Below are positions 23,327 through 35,231 of a stretch of DNA of 64,000 nt, in pieces. The stretch covers positions 1,466,001 through 1,530,000 of the forward strand of contig CALZFC010000056.1 in NCBI GenBank assembly GCA_945643635.1, given 5' to 3'. The translations under genes and the position numbers were made by a program. The first letter of the stretch is position 1, and each line of letters opens with the position of its first letter. The notes below the pieces were generated by a model that searched no databases, was not told where the DNA came from, and saw only the letters and a program-made list of their open reading frames with translations. The stretch is from Allodiplogaster sudhausi. Lineage: Eukaryota > Nematoda > Chromadorea > Rhabditida > Diplogasteridae.

Positions 23327-24330
23327 TAATGGAAGAGCGGCTGGGGTTGGGGGAAAGGAGAGTAAAGAGGGGTAAAGCGGTTGTAGTGGGAGAAGTTTGG
23401 AGTAATAGGATGAGGAGGGAGAGGGTAGCGGTGGGAATGTTGGTAGGGGGTGAAGGTGTGAGATTGGGAGAGAGGGAGACGAAGAGAGGTGCGAGCGTGA
23501 GAGAAACGGCGGCGTGAGGAGAGGAAAGGCTGAGAGAGAGGGAGGGGAATAGTGTTGGTGGCGGTGGGAGGAGGATGGGTGGCGACGGCGGGCTTGGCAG
23601 CGGGGCGCTGGTCAGGAGGGGTGAAGTAGGGTGAGATATCGGGGTTGATACGGGGAGTGGGAACGAGGCCACGCTGGGCAAAAGTGAGGGAAGGGCGAAG
23701 GTGGCACTGGTAGAAGTCAGTGGTGCGCCTGAGGCGGGATGACTTGCGGATGGCCTCTTGCTGAAGAACAGAGGTGGGCATAACAACCTTGACAATTGAG
23801 TAGTTGCTGCGAGAGCCGAGAATATAGGCGGAAACAGGGACGGCAGAAACGCCAATAGAATCGAGGAGGCGAATAGTGGCATCAATAACCCAAATAGCAC
23901 GAGAAGAGGGAGAGCCATGAGGAATAGTCAATCCAGTCAGGACAAAGGAGCGTCTGCGCTCAGAACGATCAGCAACTTCATCAGGGGTCTCAGCATTAAA
24001 GTTCCAATCGGTTTGAGCCGAAGGGATGGAGGGGGCAGGGTGGGTGGTAGGGGAATTCATGGAACAGTCAGGGTCACGAAGGGGAACGAGAGAGGAGGAG
24101 GCTTCGAGGGAGGCAAGCCTGGCATCCTTGGAGGCGAGCTCGATGGTGAGGGCATCGATCTGCTGCTGCTGCTGGCTGACCGTGACATAGAGAGCGTTGA
24201 GCTTTTCCACGAGAAAGTTAATCTTGGCGCCGATGAGCTGGTCGGCGTCGTCGGCCTCAGAAGAGGAAGGCGAGCCGAGGGCGTGGCGTTTGCGAGTCTG
24301 GAAGAGAGAGGCGAACGAGCCAAGGGGCGA
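23323..24330 (-). pseudogene. Retrotransposon ORF1 (RNA-binding, coiled-coil start)
   Basis: The open frame runs from about 24330 leftward, without a clear start ATG at the right edge. It begins with a segment containing EADDADQLIGAKINFLVEKL, then an internal Met with a glutamine-rich heptad-like stretch (VSQQQQQIDALTIELASK), as in coiled-coil ORF1 proteins. The centre (SFVLTGLTIPHG... to FYQCHLRPSLTFAQRG) resembles the RRM-like fold seen in many non-LTR ORF1 proteins. The C-terminal third is Pro/His/Ser-rich. The likely role is nucleic-acid chaperone or RNP formation. Confidence 0.7.
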
Positions 24331-26273
24331 GACAGCTTGGTTGCTTCTTTATGCTGTCAGATTATTAGTACCAGAATATTGGTTTCATAGATCGATTACA
24401 AGGCGAGAAAAAATCAATAAGTCAATATCACCCGGGTGCACATTTAGGCGTACCGAACAAAATGGGTTGTTTCTTTGATATTCGGGTAGTTTTCATTGGA
24501 TACATGATTTTTCTGTATTCTAGAGCATCTCTGCAATAAAGTTTTGATCTAATCGCTTTTTATTCACATGTTTTTACATGTTGCCTACCCCCGTTCACGA
24601 TCCATGCACTCGGACTGAGATGCAAACGGTTCAGGAGGATAAAATCGACCATTTACTAATATACCACTCTCAACAATGATTTTAATATATTTGCAGGTCA
24701 TCACTGAACTAATTCAGATGGTGATTTGAGCAGTTAAAATTAGGTGCTAACTATCTGTGCACACTCTGAACACCGCGGTCAACTTTGGTCCTCAGCCCAG
24801 ACGCACTTATAGTGATGCTGTGCAGGGGTCCGTGTTCCAAAAGCGGTTTTCCCAATCTCAAATGATAGATCATAGGCTTGTATACCTTCAGAAGCCCTAT
24901 TTCATCCCTGTGTTCATGAACCCACAAGATACAGTAGATCGTTTGAATGTACCCGTGGCATAGAGTAGTACGTTGACCTACAAGGCAAGAAAGTAATCCC
25001 GAAAAACATAACGGCGAATCAAAAATCACATTAATCGGTACAGACGAGTGTTCAGCAAGCGCCTAAATCACTATTAGATAATTTAATGTTGTGATTGATC
25101 TAGAACCACACGTTGTCAAATACACCGCACTACTATGCCATGGGTACATTAAGAGAGCCTCTCTGTAAGACTCAAGGAGGCTTGTATAGGCGCCTGCCCG
25201 GAGGAATTTTTGTTTAGCTTAGTGTTGTAAACTTTATGAGGGATATATCTAGTGTTCATAACGAAGTCTAGGCGGTCAGAAAGTTTAGAAAATTTTTTTC
25301 ACTTAGATATAAGTCGTAATGTTCATAAACTTTGGATGACCATATCTAACGTTATACTTAATATTTCTCGAAACTCTTTTTAATGCTAGATTCCTTGTTC
25401 AAAACTACACAAAAAAGTCCGTGGAGACGATTTTCTAAAAATAGAATTTATATGACTTTTGACCAATTTAATTTTTTTTATGTCGTTTTCAGGCAATAAC
25501 TTTTGTTTTTACTATTACTTTCCAAAACTGAATCTTCCACGTGAAAGAGGAGCGAAAACTACATATGATATGTTTCTACGACGAAAAATCTCGGACACTT
25601 TTTTTTGGGTATCTGCATTTGAATAAGCGTTCCTAAGCCAATTTCGGCTTTGGCTGCAAATAATAATTTCTTTCAAACTTCATCAATTGTAAAATAGAAT
25701 GTTCCATTCGATGTAATTTTTCATGCTCTTTCAAATGGTATATACTTTGTTTGCAAAATAAATTAGTCTAAAGGCCTAAAATTGACTTTTTGTGTTTTTG
25801 GCCAATTTCTGGTATTAAAATACTCATTCTTTGGACCATGAATACGTCATGTAGACCGATTTTCCACATAATATTTATTCTACAAGAAAGAGCATTTAAA
25901 ACTGAGTCGGATACAGCTTTATAATCAAAATCTGAGGATACTTTTTTTGGGAATATCTATTTGAATGCAGACTGTTGAAGGCGTTATTGCTGAATATTTT
26001 TTAGCAAATATTTAAAATTTGTTCTTTTGAAACATCTAGCACCCAATAATGGGTATTCCAGAATTGTTCAAAGTTCTTTTATGATATACCACTCAAAAGT
26101 ACTCAAAAAGTCAAGAAATTTCATTTTTACGAGAATTGCTGGTGAAATAAACGTATGAAAACCTATTCGGAGCCAACTATCAGGCCATTTTTGAGCCGCA
26201 GTGCCAAAACGGTCATAACCGTTTGAAAGAGCAGTGACTTTTGCATAATATATCCACCGATGAAAGAGCAATA
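24331..26273. other. AT-rich repeat-like DNA without genes
   Basis: No gene seen. Two related segments, near 25587-25640 (aaaatctcggacac, then a T-rich run and gggtatctgcatttgaat) and 25927-25980 (aaaatctgaggatac, then a T-rich run and gggaatatctatttgaat), are spaced about 340 bases apart. They look like diverged copies of one repeat. Confidence 0.45.
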
Positions 26274-26703
26274 CCAGTTCATGTTTCAGAAATCTTGAAA
26301 TTTCGAAAAAAATCGACGACAGGATTCGACTATTTTGAGCTGTTCTGAGATAAATGGTATAAATGGAACTTATGTTTGGAAAACTGTGCCATAAGGTTTT
26401 TTGAGACGAGAAACATAAATTTGACGTTCATTTTCTACTTTTGAGTGCCATCCATGGTACTTTTGGGAAAAGAATGAAATATAATATGCAGAAAAATTTC
26501 ATTTCGATCAAGCGTACCATGGATGGTACTCAAAAGTAGAAAATGAACGTCAAATTTATGTTTCTCGTCTCAAAAAACCTTATGGCACAGTTTTCCAAAC
26601 ATAAGTTCCATTTATACCATTTATCTCAGAACAGCTCAAAATAGTCGAATCCTGTCGTCGATTTTTTTTTTCGAAATTTCAAAATTTCTGAAACATGAAC
26701 TGG
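26274..26703. repeat. 430-bp near-perfect palindrome (fold-back element)
   Basis: The left arm 26274-26460 and right arm 26514-26703 are inverted copies: the start CCAGTTCATGTTTCAG matches the end CTGAAACATGAACTGG. The arms are about 187-190 bases with only a few mismatches, including a longer T-run in the right arm. The 53-bp loop (26461-26513) differs from the arms. There are no coding frames. It could be a fold-back transposable element or a recent inverted duplication. Confidence 0.92.
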
Positions 26704-26933
26704 AACCTTTGCAGTCCATACTGGATCTCTATTTTATATGAAGTGGCTTAATTTTTTCACATCATTGAAAGTCGTTGCTGATTTATTCAACTCGATAATT
26801 TTTTTAGCTGTTCTGTCTCTGCCACAGCATATTTTCGTTTTAAATATAAAAGAAGAATTTTCATAAATCATCCCCTTTTACGCTGAAATTAAATTGTATC
26901 AGATTATCGAACTGATGAAACTTGTTAGGGAAT

Positions 26934-27007
26934 CACTTCCCAGCGGATTCGAACCCGCGACATCTAGCTATAGAGTCGTAGACTCTATACCACTGAGCTA
27001 TGGGGGC
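26934..27007 (-). tRNA. tRNA-like sequence or tRNA pseudogene
   Basis: On the minus strand, from 27007, the sequence begins GCCCCCATAGCTCAGTGGTA. The A box (TAGCTCAGTGG) and B box (GGTTCGAATCC) match pol III internal promoter consensus. The T-arm pairs, but the 3' acceptor strand pairs only in part with GCCCCCA. The anticodon region is replaced by a 9-bp hairpin, TATAGAGTC-TAC-GACTCTATA, so no normal anticodon loop forms. This suggests a tRNA-derived SINE head or pseudogene. Confidence 0.5.
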
Positions 27008-27262
27008 ATGCTGGAAGGAGTGGCAATTGCCAATGTAGTGATAGGGCCCTTCAAGCGAGGAGGAGCGACTCGCCGCGGGTTGGATGCTCCTTACAAACTG
27101 GTGATAAGGGATGAAGTTAGGAGAGTTAGGATATGATAAAGAACAGAAAGAAGCAGAGCGAGAGGAAGCGGGGAAAGGGATAAAGAGAGACGGAAAGAAA
27201 GAAGTAAGAGAAGAGAAAAAATGGGCACCTCTGGAACGAAGAATTCATATCAATCTCACCAC

Positions 27263-27293
<31 letters not shown>

Positions 27294-27376
27294 TATTTAT
27301 CATAAATTTCGTTGCTCCTTCTCCCTTTCGTTTCAATAGCTTTCTTCTATCTTGCCTTTTGTTCTGTTGTTTGTTG

Positions 27377-27408
<32 letters not shown>

Positions 27409-27909
27409 CCTTTTTCATTACCCTTTCATTCTCTTTCATCGGAACGCTACGTACTTCTACAATGTGGTGCCATTCACTACCACTTGAACTGTATAAGCTC
27501 ATGAGCACTCCCTCCACCTCTCTCTCTCTCTCCCTCCCTCCTTCTCTGTCACTCTCTCTCTCGCTCGTCTCGCTCTATCTGCCTCTCTATCTCTACATCC
27601 CTCTATGTCTTTTAAAACCTCTTTCTCTCTCTTTACATAACTCATTCTCTCTGTCCCTTCTCTCTATTTCTCTCTCTCTCTCTCTATCTCTATCTCTCTC
27701 TATATCTCTCTCTCTTGCTAGTCTTAGCTTCTTTTTCTAGCTTCTAATTCCCTCCTGTCGTCTACGACTCCTCCACACTTGCTAATTGGCAAGAAAGAGC
27801 CGAATTGTTAACGTGTGAGTCCCGGAAATGTTGCATAAATTGTCCTTGCATCTACTGAACGAGCCCGCTCCTTCATCTTTCCCGTTAAGTGTTCACCCAT
27901 TCCTCTCTC

Positions 27910-27958
<49 letters not shown>

Positions 27959-29278
27959 CTCTCTCTCTCATTTCGCCTGCTATCTTTTATCTTTTATCTC
28001 GTCTTCCTTGCACTCTCTCTCTCTCTTTCATCTTTTATCTCCTTTTCTCTTCCATATTCTCCTCTCTTTGCTGCACTTCATTCTTCAACCCAGACTGTCT
28101 CTCTCGATCTTTGCTGTTCAAGCTGCGTGGTCGCATCAGAGTCGAGAGAGTGAGAGTCGAGAGAGTGAGAGTCGGGAGAGAGTAAGAGAGAAAGACAGAG
28201 ATAGAGAGAAACAAAGAGAATGTGAGAGAAAATTAATCGTCGCTCTCCTCACCAGTTCCAAATTTCGTTTAGCGTTCCACCTGCTTTTGGTCTCTCCCTC
28301 ATCTTCAATTCTATTTATCACACCCTCTCTTCTCTTTTTTTATCCTTTCCGCAATTTTTTATGTCTTCTTTTTTCGATAATTTCAATTATCAAAGCTTTG
28401 AAGTTCTTTTCCATTTAGGATATAGCATGCATGCAAGGAAAGTGCACAGATGCAGCCAAATTCATATACATACATATGTAGGAATGTATGTACATATTCT
28501 GTAAAATATTAACACTTCATTTCTAAAAAAATTTCAGCAGAAGGTGTCTGAACACGATTCAGGATATTACTACGTAGATGCGCAAAGATATCTTCAAGGA
28601 TGCATTCTTGTCGATCTCCTCGCCCTATCCCCTCTCCTAACTTCCTTCTTTATCTCGTCAAATGTTTCAAAGCATATTTGTGAGAGTGTTTTTGCAAGTC
28701 CCCATAACTCCGTTCCACTGCCGACGATGAGTTTTCCTTCTCGCGCAGCAAACACTCCAGCAAAAAGCCACTTTGTACCTGGTGATGCAGAGATGCCAGA
28801 TCGGCAGTGCAGATTACAGATTGGAGATAGCAATCGCCTAGGTCAAGAAACTCTTGACGACTTGCCATTCCATTTTCTTTAACGGCATTAGTAGAAGACT
28901 GAGCATTACAAGAGGAAAGGGGAAGGGGCCGTACATGAACTTCTTGGTTGCCCATTCCCAATCATGCAAGTGAGAAGCATGAATTGGGGGCAGGGAAGGG
29001 AGCTTCTACCAGGTGGTCAATGGCAGGACAGAACTTGCTAAACCACCGCATGGCTCCCCTCACCTCTCGTGAGTCTCCCTTCCTCTGCCCCCTTCAACTA
29101 TCACCTACATAGTCACCTCCACTCCCCTTTCCTAGTATCATTGTCCCTGCCAACCATTCCTGTCACTCTCTCTCCTCTCCCTTTCGGCTAACTTGATCAC
29201 TGATTTCCTTATCTTTATCTCATGTTATATACGCTCGCTTTCCCTCCTCTCTCTTCGCTCCCTTTCCCTCTCTCTCTC

Positions 29279-29314
<36 letters not shown>

Positions 29315-32300
29315 ATCGTTCCCTGCAACACGATGGCCATTGCAGCAAGTATCTGGCTTGAGTCTAGACTAGCTCCCTCCCCCGGCTTCCCTCTTCTCTC
29401 CCCAACCAGTGCTCTCCCCTCTCACCCCCAGCTCTTTCTTATATCCATAATCAGACCCGGTATAATCGCCTGCAGTTTGTCGTTGTTTCAATGAGAACCC
29501 CCCGTTCCAGTCGCAGACACGTAACTGCCTCATTTTTTTGAAGAATATTATAAATATGCATAAATATTTCGTAAATAAATGTTCTAACAAGTGGAACAGA
29601 GGAGGGGTTTCAAACATTCTACCACGAGGGATCAGAAGTCGCTGGCACGAGAGCACAATAAATGCATTTGCGGAGTCTTAATTTTGCAAGAAAGACACAG
29701 AAGGAAAAGAGAAAGAAAAGAAATAATGAGAAATAGAGAGAGAGAAGCAAGGAGGAAGAGTGAAAATGAGAGGTGTATAAATAGTACACCAAGATGCTGA
29801 AATAATTTAATCCCCCCCCCCCCCCGGCCAGTTTTCGTGATGCAGAAGTAGAGTGACAATGTACTGGATATATAATTAACTGCTTGTCTACGCATGCTGG
29901 CCAAAGAAAACAATTTAAATGCTATCAATTCAACGCCATCTTCTTCTTTACCAGGTAATGGATGTGAGAGAAAGAGTGTGTGAGAGAGAGGGGGAGAGTG
30001 GAAGAGAAAGAGAGAAAAGTGTGTGAGGGAGTGGGGGAGTGGGAGAGTAAGAGAGAAAGAGTGTGTGGGAGAGAGGGGGAGAGTGGGAGAGAAAGAGAGA
30101 AAGGGTGTGAGAGAGAGAGGGGAGGGTGAGAGATTGTAGTGGAAAAGTGATTTCAGTAGAATATTTATTCCGTCTGTGCAATATTTCTGAATGCAGGAAT
30201 TGCGAAAAAAAATCTTTCATTACTCAAATTGGCTTGATATTCCACACAAAAACGGAATCATCCCCAAGTAAATTGTTTATATTATGTAAGTATGGAAAGA
30301 TATAAATGCATACAATCATAGAAATGGCCTTGGTTTCCTACTGATAACTTTCCAGATTGGCATTCCCGGGGGGATTTTGGCTGACGTGACAGCGGATTAA
30401 ACCCCTGGTTCTGGTGCCAATATAGGGAAATCTCTAATTACGACCCACTGGCAGCGGATTTCTCTGCTATTCGCGCACTGTACACCCGTTCATCTTTTGA
30501 CATACTATTTCATAATGACCTCACCGTCATCGACATCTCCCTTTCTCATCCTATCATTATCCGCCTTCCATACCATTCCATCCCTCTGCACTTTCTCCAT
30601 ATCTCCCTCTCTCTCTCTCTCACTCTCTCTCTTTCTCTCTCTCTTTCTCTCTATCTCTGCTTCTTCTGATCATGTAATAGGAAGATGAATGAAAAGTGTG
30701 ACTGCCAGAGCGTGACCACGTGACCTGTAGCTCTCTTCTCTCTTTCTCTTTTCTAATTTTATCATGAAAAGTACGGCGGCTCATTGTTATCAACTCTAAT
30801 AGACATCGATGATGTTGACTTGACCAAGGAATGAACTGAAAAACAGAGCGGGAGGAGACAGCACACACAAAACACAACTTCTTCGAGAAACCCCCTTAAT
30901 ATGTCCGAAAAGGGAGAACGAATTCCTTTCTTGTCTGCGAATGTCTATTTCTGGATGCCGGAAATGGACCCCTGGATGTTACTCAATGTGGTGTATCGCA
31001 GGAGCTGGCAACCATGAGACAATGGGGAACCTTCTGTTTCTCTCTCTCCAACCGGTTCCTTTCTCTCTTTCTCACTCTCTCCCTTCATCACTTTCACTCG
31101 TTGACTTGCCTTTCTCTTTCACCTGCCAAGTATCAATAACCCCATCTCACTTTCTGTACAAGGAGGGAATATGAATGCGGCGTGCCTATGAAGAGATTTC
31201 TATCAGGAGAAAGGAGGAAAGTGAAGTGAATGACTCATTCATCACATCAATTCAAGTGGTATTCCTGCGTTTATTCAAGGAAACTTCTCTTTGGTTGTCA
31301 TATTTAGCTTTAAAATTCCGTTGCCTTTCTTTTCGTTCTCCACGGCTATAGATTTCCTTGGCAGATATGATGGGGGAGGAGGGGAAGATCAGAGATGTTC
31401 CCCACTGAGAGACTCGTAAGGGTCAGGGGCTGACCTGCTGACACCTTAGGATTGCTCCTCCCAGGCCAACACTCATCATTTCGTCATCGAAGGTCGGACA
31501 ATCCGTGCCAGTAGGTTTACAGGCGCGGAAAAAAAACGAGAGGACACGACTGAGCAGACAGAGCTGAGAGAGTGAAGGAAGGCAGAGACAAAGAGATGGA
31601 GAAAGAGAGTGAAAAGACAGAAGGAGGAAGGGAGACAGAAAACGAAAGGGAGAATGAGACTGAATAGGTGTTCAGGAGAAGTCAAGTTATAAAATGAGAA
31701 GAATTTTCACTGAGAAAAAAATAAATGCAAAATAAATGAGTTGGAGTCTTCCTTTTGGTGCACGTGCTCCCACTGATTCACCGTACCTAAAGGTAGAAGC
31801 GCAGACGCCATCATTTTTCCATCCTTGCTTCTCATTCATTATCTCTCTCTCTCTCTCTCTCTTTGCCGTGGCATTCAAGTGGTAGAAGTGGCGGGAAGAT
31901 CAGGGCAGTGCCAGGAGCGAGGGATCTAACAGAGGCCGCCAAGCCTCCTCTCCAGCTGTCTACTCTACCAAAAAAGGGATGTAGCCGCATGTCAACTCGA
32001 CCTCTGCCGTGTCTCTCATTTCTTCCCGCTCTCTCACGATCCCGCAGTCTCTCTCTCGAATCTTCTCAAATCTCCTTCTCATTACTATCTCTTTTCACGC
32101 CCTCATTATATCAGGTATGCTGAAAACTGATTTCTTCTGTTCTTCTCTTCTTTTCATGGGTTGCTTGTTCTCCTCATCACTACTCTTCTTTTCTCACCTT
32201 CTTTTATTAATTCTCAACCCCCTTCCTTTCTCTTCCTCCTTGCATTCTGATTCCTCTTCAATTCACTGGCTCAGTCGTTCCTGCATTCCCGTGCCGCTTT

Positions 32301-32959
32301 CTCCTCTCCGGCTACCGTATCTTTCCTCATCTCTTACTTTCATTTTACATCCATTTCAATTCTTTAGATTTATGTTTTGGTGAATTGTAGGGAAGATATG
32401 AACTGCAATGAAAGGGTCGAAACCCAGAATTGGAGAGTGGAGAAGGCGGCTGTTGTTGCTTAAGCGCCATTCTTGTACTCTTCAAGGCAAATGCAGACAC
32501 TACCAACTTCCCTTCTCTCGCTTCTTTATCTCATGTTTGTCTCTCCACCCGCTCATTATTTATGAGGCATCTCGTAACTACTCTCTCTCCCTCACTTTAT
32601 CTCTTTTCTCTAACTAACCGTCTCTCTCCCTCTTTCTCGTTCTCTCTCTCTCTCTCTCTCTCTTCCTATCTACTCTCTGTCTCTCTTTTCTTTCCTTTAT
32701 TCCTCCTCTCTTTCTGCCTCAACATATCGTAACTCATCTTACCATCTCTATTCCACTTATTCACCTCGAGTCTTCTGTCCATGTCTGCTCTTCCTATTTA
32801 GTTGACCATCGAACTCCTCGCCTGTTTATTTCATCATCTGAATGTTCGACATTATCGGAGTTAATAATTATATCCTATCACATTCGAAATTGGTTTTTTT
32901 CGCCTTCGAGTTCAATCTCTCACTCTCTCACCCTGACTGTCCATGTATCTGTCTCAGTG

Positions 32960-33011
<52 letters not shown>

Positions 33012-33990
33012 GTCTTTCACACCCTGTATGTCTCTTTCTGTTTCTCTGTTTGTCTCACTGTAACTCTTTCTGTCTCTCCTTTCCCTCTCTAAATCTGTCT
33101 TTCTCTCTCTCCCTCTCTTTCTCTCTCTCTTTCTCTGTCTGTCTCTCTCTCTCTCTCACTCTTTCTGTTTCTCCTTTCTCTCTCTCTAACTCTTTCTGTC
33201 TCTCCTTTCCCTCTCTCTAATTTCTCTCTCTCTCTCTTTCTCACGATCTACAAGGGTACCCTTAAGCACTGCGCAATCCCTCAGAATGTATTCTTGTTCC
33301 ATTGACTGTCTTCGTGGCAGTTTGATGCCCTTTTCCTTATATATTTCTTGGCTGTCCGTTTATCTCCTATTGTATCTTCCTTTCTCTTTTCTCTCTTCCT
33401 GTTATCACTTTCTGTCATGCTTTTTACTCACTGTCCGTTTCTGTAGCTTTCGCGTGTTCTCAGCAGAATGGCTACTCTCACCAGATGGGCGGAGCCTATG
33501 AAGTCTGACAGAAATGTCTAAGATATAATGAGAAGAGAGAGAAAGAGAGAGAGAGGAGGGGGAGGGAGGGCAGCTGCCAAGAGGGGGCGTTTCCCCGTTC
33601 CGGTAACACACAAAGACAGGCACATTCCTCAAAGACGGAGCTTCCGACAGTGTCAGCCGGTTCTCGCGTTCTCCCCTCTTGTACCCTCTTCACCTATCAC
33701 CTCCAGACTCCCTTAACCCTCTCTGCTTTCGCTTCTACTCTTAACTATTTCCTTTCCTATCTCACCATCTCTTCCATTCGCTCGCTCTATCTTTCTCTCT
33801 CTATGTCTCTCTCATTTATATATCTCTATATCTGTATTCGTTCACCGTCTTTTTCCACTAATTTTCCTTCTGTAATAGGTCCTGAATGAATGTAATTTGT
33901 TGTGTCCGACGAACTATTTCCGTGTGGATGGCGAAAGAAGTTGTTAATGTATCTGCAGAAGAAGTCTTGGTGCTGCATATCTCTTGATCA
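27008..33990. other. Long gene-poor, CT-rich region
   Basis: No gene could be supported except the weak candidate at 28650-28961. Simple repeats include (TTA)n at about 27264-27292, (CT)n at 27383-27410, 27670-27715, 27902-27970, 28013-28026, 29270-29314, 30606-30655, 31840-31862, 32640-32665 and 32960-33004, and CT-rich sequence at 33110-33240. G- or C-homopolymers occur at 2747-2757 (outside this stretch) and 29811-29825. TTTCT/CTCTC frames give only Ser/Leu runs. Confidence 0.55.
28650..28961 (-). CDS. Hypothetical 103-codon open frame
   Basis: A minus-strand frame of mixed composition in a stretch free of CT repeats. It includes MASRQEFLDLGDCYLQSV and CTADLASLHHQVQSGFLLEC and ends KYALKHLTR. 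An overlapping minus-strand frame at 28594-28833 (WLFAGVFAAREGKLIVGSG, FETFDEIKKEVRRGDR) also looks protein-like, and GTACAAAG at the overlap could be a donor. I do not recognise either; they may be exons of a diverged gene or chance. Confidence 0.22.
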   Translation of the reverse strand: MGMGNQEVHVRPLPLSSCNAQSSTNAVKENGMASRQEFLDLGDCYLQSVICTADLASLHHQVQSGFLLECLLREKENSSSAVERSYGDLQKHSHKYALKHLTR

Positions 33991-34451
33991 CGATGCTCCT
34001 TCGGTTGTTCTTCCTTCTCCTCGTTGTTCTCGTCCTCGCCATCCAATCCAAACCTCTTCCAGGTTATTTCATTTTATGTTTCTCTAACGTATTTGAACTC
34101 AAGCTATTTTAGACATAGAATAAGCAACAAAATGGGAATGCATGTAGCCTCAAGCAGTCTTTTCTGCTCTTATTTTCTTCTAAGGAGATGAAAAATGCTA
34201 GAAGGGTTTTGGTGGTCTGAAGAGCAAACAAAGGCAAAGGAAAAAGAAGATTCTAATGAGATTCTGGTTGCTCTTCTTTGATGCCAAAAGCAGCTCCCGC
34301 ACTTTTTTGTTTCTACTTTTTGCCCACTCAATCTCGCTTTCTCTTTTGCACACTCCCTCTTTCTCTCACACACCCTTTCCTTTACTCTCAATTCTTAATT
34401 TAATTTTTTTTCGGCCGCCATACATACATATTTCTACTTTCTATGATCATG

Positions 34452-34505
<54 letters not shown>

Positions 34506-35231
34506 GTCTCTCTCTCTCTGTCTCACTCTCTCTCTCTCTCTGCCTCTCTCTCTGTATATCTCTCTCTCTGCTTCTCTCTCTCGTACTCTCTCCTTAGTTT
34601 TTGATTCTGCTCTTATTGTATTCTGGCCGGTTCTTTTTCGTTCAATTTTAATTACGCAACCAATTAAGCTTTAGCCCATGACAGGACAACTTTCAGACTC
34701 TTGGGGATAGTAGAATGGCTTCTGATGTCATCTTGATTCCTTTTCCTTAACAATTGTTAGTCAAACAAAGAATGATTGCAGAAACGGACTACGACTACAA
34801 GACTGATTTCGGCAGCGAGGAATCTGGTGGAGTTGCGATCGACAAAGTGGTTTGTGTTCGCGCTTTCTCTCTATCACTCTATATCTTCTCTAACTCTCTC
34901 TCTCTCTTCTCTTGTTTTCCCTCTTTCTCTTCACTCTCCTTCTCTTATTCTGTCTCTCTCTCTCTCTTCTTCTCTAACTCTCTTCTCTAACTCTCTCTCT
35001 CTCTTCTCTCTTTCTCTTCTCTCTCTCTCTTCTCTCTAACTCTCTTACTCTCTCTTCTCTTGTTCTCTGTCTCTCTTCTCTATCTTTCTCTGCTCCTTCC
35101 CTCTACTGACCAACTCCTTCCAGATTGTCCGTCCATCCGATAGGAGTAAGAAGCTGGACATGCGTCTTCGTCTGCTGAACACGAATCGTCTGGGAAGCCT
35201 ACGAAGATACTTCGAACAGCACCCCTTCTGA
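33991..35231 (+). CDS. Predicted small secreted peptide precursor, three exons, family unknown
   Basis: About 80 residues. Exon 1 (33991-34060) encodes a strong signal peptide starting MLLRLFFLLLVVLVLAIQ, then SKPLP, ending one base into a codon. Exon 2 (34782-34846) joins in phase and gives an acidic spacer, ETDYDYKTDFGSEESGGVAI plus DK. Exon 3 (35124-35231) joins in phase 0 and gives a basic 35-residue C-terminal peptide (IVRPSDRSKKLDMRLRLLNT, ending RRYFEQHPF) with KK and RR sites. The layout of signal peptide, acidic spacer and basic, probably helical, C-terminal peptide is that of a neuropeptide or peptide-hormone prohormone. I do not recognise a family. The signal peptide is similar in style to that of the orcokinin-like gene. 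Large CT repeats lie in both introns. Confidence 0.6.
34458..34590. repeat. (CT)n microsatellite in the peptide gene's first intron
   Basis: Pure (CT)n from 34458 to 34502, then CT with CTGTCT interruptions to about 34590. Another CT/CTTCTCT-rich block, 34860-35095, fills most of the second intron. Confidence 0.95.

Larger units (their letters stand above)
20492..24330 (-). mobile_element. Decayed CR1/L2-like non-LTR retrotransposon
   Basis: One element read on the minus strand, ORF1 first (right) to RT C-terminus (left). It has ORF1, an apurinic-type endonuclease domain, reverse transcriptase and the usual C-terminal region. The coding sequence is broken by at least three frameshifts: between endonuclease and RT (about 22530-22830), just before the RT catalytic FADD box (about 21290-21320), and near 20860-20920. 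The copy is therefore inactive. No target-site duplication was identified by eye. Both flanks are AT-rich. Confidence 0.88.

Noticed and set aside
23323..23918. Pro/Leu/Ser-rich minus-strand frame
   Set aside because: Out-of-frame shadow of retrotransposon ORF1.
24757..24963. 68-codon plus frame and its minus-strand partner
   Set aside because: No family resemblance, no splice support, and located in repeat-like DNA.
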